From assembly GCF_030811855.1 (NCBI RefSeq), contig NZ_JAUSRN010000001.1, positions 806,001-870,000 on the forward strand: a DNA stretch of 64,000 nucleotides, given 5' to 3'. The notes below the pieces were generated by a model. That model saw only the letters and a list, made by a program, of their open reading frames with translations. It was not told the origin of the DNA and made no database searches. Origin of the DNA: Variovorax paradoxus (GTDB lineage Bacteria > Pseudomonadota > Gammaproteobacteria > Burkholderiales > Burkholderiaceae_C). The position numbers and the translations under genes are program-made. Below, one piece after another: positions 61,993 through 64,000 of the stretch. Each line of letters starts with the position of its first letter. The stretch's first letter is position 1.

Positions 61993-64000
61993 CTACACGC
62001 GCGCGAAGCGCGCCGGTCCCCCCACGGCCCAGCCGCTGCCGCCCGACGGGTCGAGGTCTCGACGGCAGCGCGTGAGCCCGTCGTCCAGATCGAGGGTGAC
62101 GTTGATCTCCCAATGGCCGCTCGCGCCGCGCTCTACCTGCAGCACGGCGAAGCCTTGGCCGGTGCCCACTGCTGCCGTGGCCATGGTGGCATTGAAGGCG
62201 CCGGGCGCGGCGCCGAGTTCGACTTCGCCGTCGAGCCAGAACGCGTCGGGGCGTGCATTGACGAAGGTCCACGGCGCATACAGGCCCGAGGACACGACGG
62301 AGATCACCTCCACCGGTCCGTCCGCCGCCTGCAGCCAGAGGCTCGATACGCTCGACATGTGCCGGTCGCCCGACAGCACGATCACGTGCCGTGCAGCGGT
62401 GTCGCGCAGCAGCTCGAGCAGCGCGCGCTGTGAGGCCGGGTATCCGCTCCAGTCGTCCATGCCCAGGCGCTCTGCCGGGTTGCCGAAGGCGGCGGCGCGC
62501 GGCATGGGGAACAGCGCAACCGGCGACACGATGAACTTGGGCAGTTCGGCGGGTGCGGCCTCCAGCCACTTCTTCAGATCGCCCATGCCAGCCTCGGCGC
62601 GGATCGCAGCGCGGTCTAGCGGCGTGGCATGCGTGTCCGTGCGCAGCGCCCGCCGCTGGCGCGTGCTGCGCGTATCGAGCATGTAGAACGGAAAGCCGGC
62701 CGGCGAAATGCGGTAGTCGAAGGGGCGTCCGCCCGGACGCGGACCGATGCCCTTGACCAGCTTGTGCTGCTGCGCGAAGTAGGCGTCGAGCGCGGCGCGC
62801 ACGGCGGGCGCTACATAGGGATCGGGACTGGGCTCCCAGTCGTCCATCACCTCGTGGTCGTCGAGCAGCGGATAGGTCGGCAGCGAGGCCATCACCTGCC
62901 GCAGTGCCTCCAGCCTGAAGGTGAGCGCATAGGCCTGGCCGACATCGTCGCCGCCCGCCGGGACGAAGAGTCCCGCGGTCTGATCGACATACACCTGGTC
63001 GCCGGCCAGCACCAGCAGCTGCGGCTTGTGCGGCGGCGCGAGCACCTCGAGCCGCTGCGCGAGCCGCCGGTACGAGGCCTGTGCGGGCACTCGGTCGACC
63101 AGGCCCGGCACGTACTGGCAACTGGCCAGCGCGAAGCACAGCGAATCCTGGGCAGGCTCGCCCTCGCGCTGCACGGCGCGGATCCACGCCGGGTCGAGTC
63201 GCACCACGGCGCGCTCGCGCTGCGCATCGGTGGCCGATTCCAGCGTCGCCATCACCTGTTTGCGGATGGGCTCGATGGGTTCGTCCTGCGGCTCTGCGAA
63301 GAGGCCAGGCGCGAGCCGGCGGCCCAGCACGTCGATGGGGCCGCGCGCCATGGGCAGGTCGTCGTGCGCCGTCAGCACCGCAAAGCCTTGGTAGTCGGCG
63401 AGTCGTTCGTCGAAGAGGTCGATCTCCAGCGCCTCCTGCAGCAGCTTTTCGCGCGTGATCGGAAGCGCCACCATCCATTCGAAGTCGAAGCACCAGCGCC
63501 CATCGCGGCGCCACGCAGGCACGAAGACCGCGGCGCTCGCGGAGACGTGCGCGGGCGGCGGGCGCAGCGCCAGCCGGCAATGCAGCCGGCCCGCGTTGCC
63601 CGCCACACGGCTCGCATGGCCGAGCCAAGGGCCGGTCCACGGCAGGCGGGCCACCCAGTCGGGCGATTCGGGCTCGCCAGGACCTGGCTTCTTATCGAAC
63701 GCCTCGAGGAACCGCGCGATGTGCGGGAACACGTCGGTGCAGGCGTTCTCGCCGATCAGCGTGTCCTGGTGGCCGTAGGCACGCAGCACCAGCAATTGAT
63801 GCGGCGTGCCTTCGCCAAGGAACAGGTCGCTGCCGACCGGGTCCGACGGATCCCGCAGCTCGGGTGGCTCCCGCGAGAGGCCGCCGTCCTTGCCGAACAC
63901 GCGCTTGAGCAGCCAGAAGCTTTCGTACGAGCCGCGCCAGTCGAACACCGCGTTGCGTTGCCCATGCAGCATGAACACCGGAAAGCCGAAGCGCTCGCCG
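61993..64000 (-). CDS. alpha/beta-hydrolase end fused to PhoD-like phosphatase (5' end outside the window)
   Basis: The frame is open to the window edge. The first ~90 visible residues are the C-terminal part of an alpha/beta hydrolase (FPVFMLHGQRNAVF, and the His in RAYGHQDTLIGENA). From about residue 280 a PhoD-type metallophosphatase follows, with CFALASCQY, LLVLAGDQVYVDQT, YPLLDDHEVMDDWE and VLSGDRHMSS supplying the metal ligands. Such proteins sit with GMC/cholesterol-oxidase-like genes in related bacteria, so a steroid- or lipid-ester pathway is one guess. The start of the gene lies beyond 64000. Confidence 0.85.
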   Translation of the reverse strand, partial: GERFGFPVFMLHGQRNAVFDWRGSYESFWLLKRVFGKDGGLSREPPELRDPSDPVGSDLFLGEGTPHQLLVLRAYGHQDTLIGENACTDVFPHIARFLEAFDKKPGPGEPESPDWVARLPWTGPWLGHASRVAGNAGRLHCRLALRPPPAHVSASAAVFVPAWRRDGRWCFDFEWMVALPITREKLLQEALEIDLFDERLADYQGFAVLTAHDDLPMARGPIDVLGRRLAPGLFAEPQDEPIEPIRKQVMATLESATDAQRERAVVRLDPAWIRAVQREGEPAQDSLCFALASCQYVPGLVDRVPAQASYRRLAQRLEVLAPPHKPQLLVLAGDQVYVDQTAGLFVPAGGDDVGQAYALTFRLEALRQVMASLPTYPLLDDHEVMDDWEPSPDPYVAPAVRAALDAYFAQQHKLVKGIGPRPGGRPFDYRISPAGFPFYMLDTRSTRQRRALRTDTHATPLDRAAIRAEAGMGDLKKWLEAAPAELPKFIVSPVALFPMPRAAAFGNPAERLGMDDWSGYPASQRALLELLRDTAARHVIVLSGDRHMSSVSSLWLQAADGPVEVISVVSSGLYAPWTFVNARPDAFWLDGEVELGAAPGAFNATMATAAVGTGQGFAVLQVERGASGHWEINVTLDLDDGLTRCRRDLDPSGGSGWAVGGPARFARV

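Noticed and set aside
1..64000. tRNA, rRNA, CRISPR repeats, riboswitches
   Set aside because: I looked in the gaps for clover-leaf ends, regularly spaced repeats and known riboswitch cores and saw none; a covariance-model search would be the decisive test.

Overview
The window looks like a chromosomal segment of a Comamonadaceae betaproteobacterium, most like Variovorax. Base composition is GC-rich throughout, and the gene content fits that group: a Bug-type orphan receptor, many LysR/GntR/AraC regulators beside small catabolic operons, and an IorAB-type molybdenum hydroxylase. The genus is an inference from gene content and style; no rRNA or other marker gene is present. I see no tRNA, rRNA, CRISPR array or intact insertion sequence.

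Layout. 1-2.2 kb: the start of a MarR-type regulator, divergent from a two-component flavin monooxygenase. 2.2-6.4 kb: LysR, cytochrome c and a two-subunit molybdenum hydroxylase. 6.5-10.4 kb: an AAC(3)-I-like acetyltransferase, a hypothetical gene, a MerR/TipAS regulator behind a 19-bp-spacer promoter, and a carotenoid oxygenase. 10.7-19.8 kb: a reverse-strand sugar or sugar-acid operon (ABC importer, enolase-superfamily dehydratase, aldose epimerase, DapA-like aldolase, Bug protein), divergent from a GntR regulator with recognisable operators. 20-24.4 kb: LysR with an MFS exporter, then a secreted carboxylesterase. 24.5-31.9 kb: an RND efflux system with SDR, a TetR repressor and an outer-membrane factor; two 24-bp operators of the same design flank the repressor gene. 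31.9-36.2 kb: a tannase-family lipoprotein, Crp/Fnr, GST and AraC. 36.2-43.1 kb: a reverse-strand operon (pirin, isochorismatase-fold hydrolase, XapX, amidohydrolase, DoxX, MFS) divergent from a LysR gene. 43.1-46.3 kb: a decayed MmgE/PrpD gene, a B3/B4-domain protein, AraC, a DKNYY-like lipoprotein and dodecin.

46.3-57.4 kb holds the most interesting locus. It is one reverse-strand run of nine genes centred on thiazole/oxazole-modified microcin (TOMM) biosynthesis. It encodes a kinase / degenerate cyclase / ATPase fusion of the TOMM-system type, a 266-residue BMA_0021/0022-like precursor whose only cysteine is its last residue, a PPM/LCMT-type methyltransferase, a leader-binding/YcaO fusion, an FHA protein with a probable winged helix, a RhiA-like protein, a tail-collar protein, a Cys-containing lipoprotein and an unknown small protein. 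No dehydrogenase, protease or transporter is in the run. A C-terminal azoline, possibly methyl-esterified, made under phospho-signalling control is a testable model.

57.4-64 kb: panD, a small His/Arg-rich secreted peptide with a clear terminator, an alpha/beta hydrolase, an RlmN/Cfr-family methyltransferase, a membrane protein, a SnoaL-like protein, and a PhoD-type phosphatase joined to an alpha/beta-hydrolase end that runs off the window.
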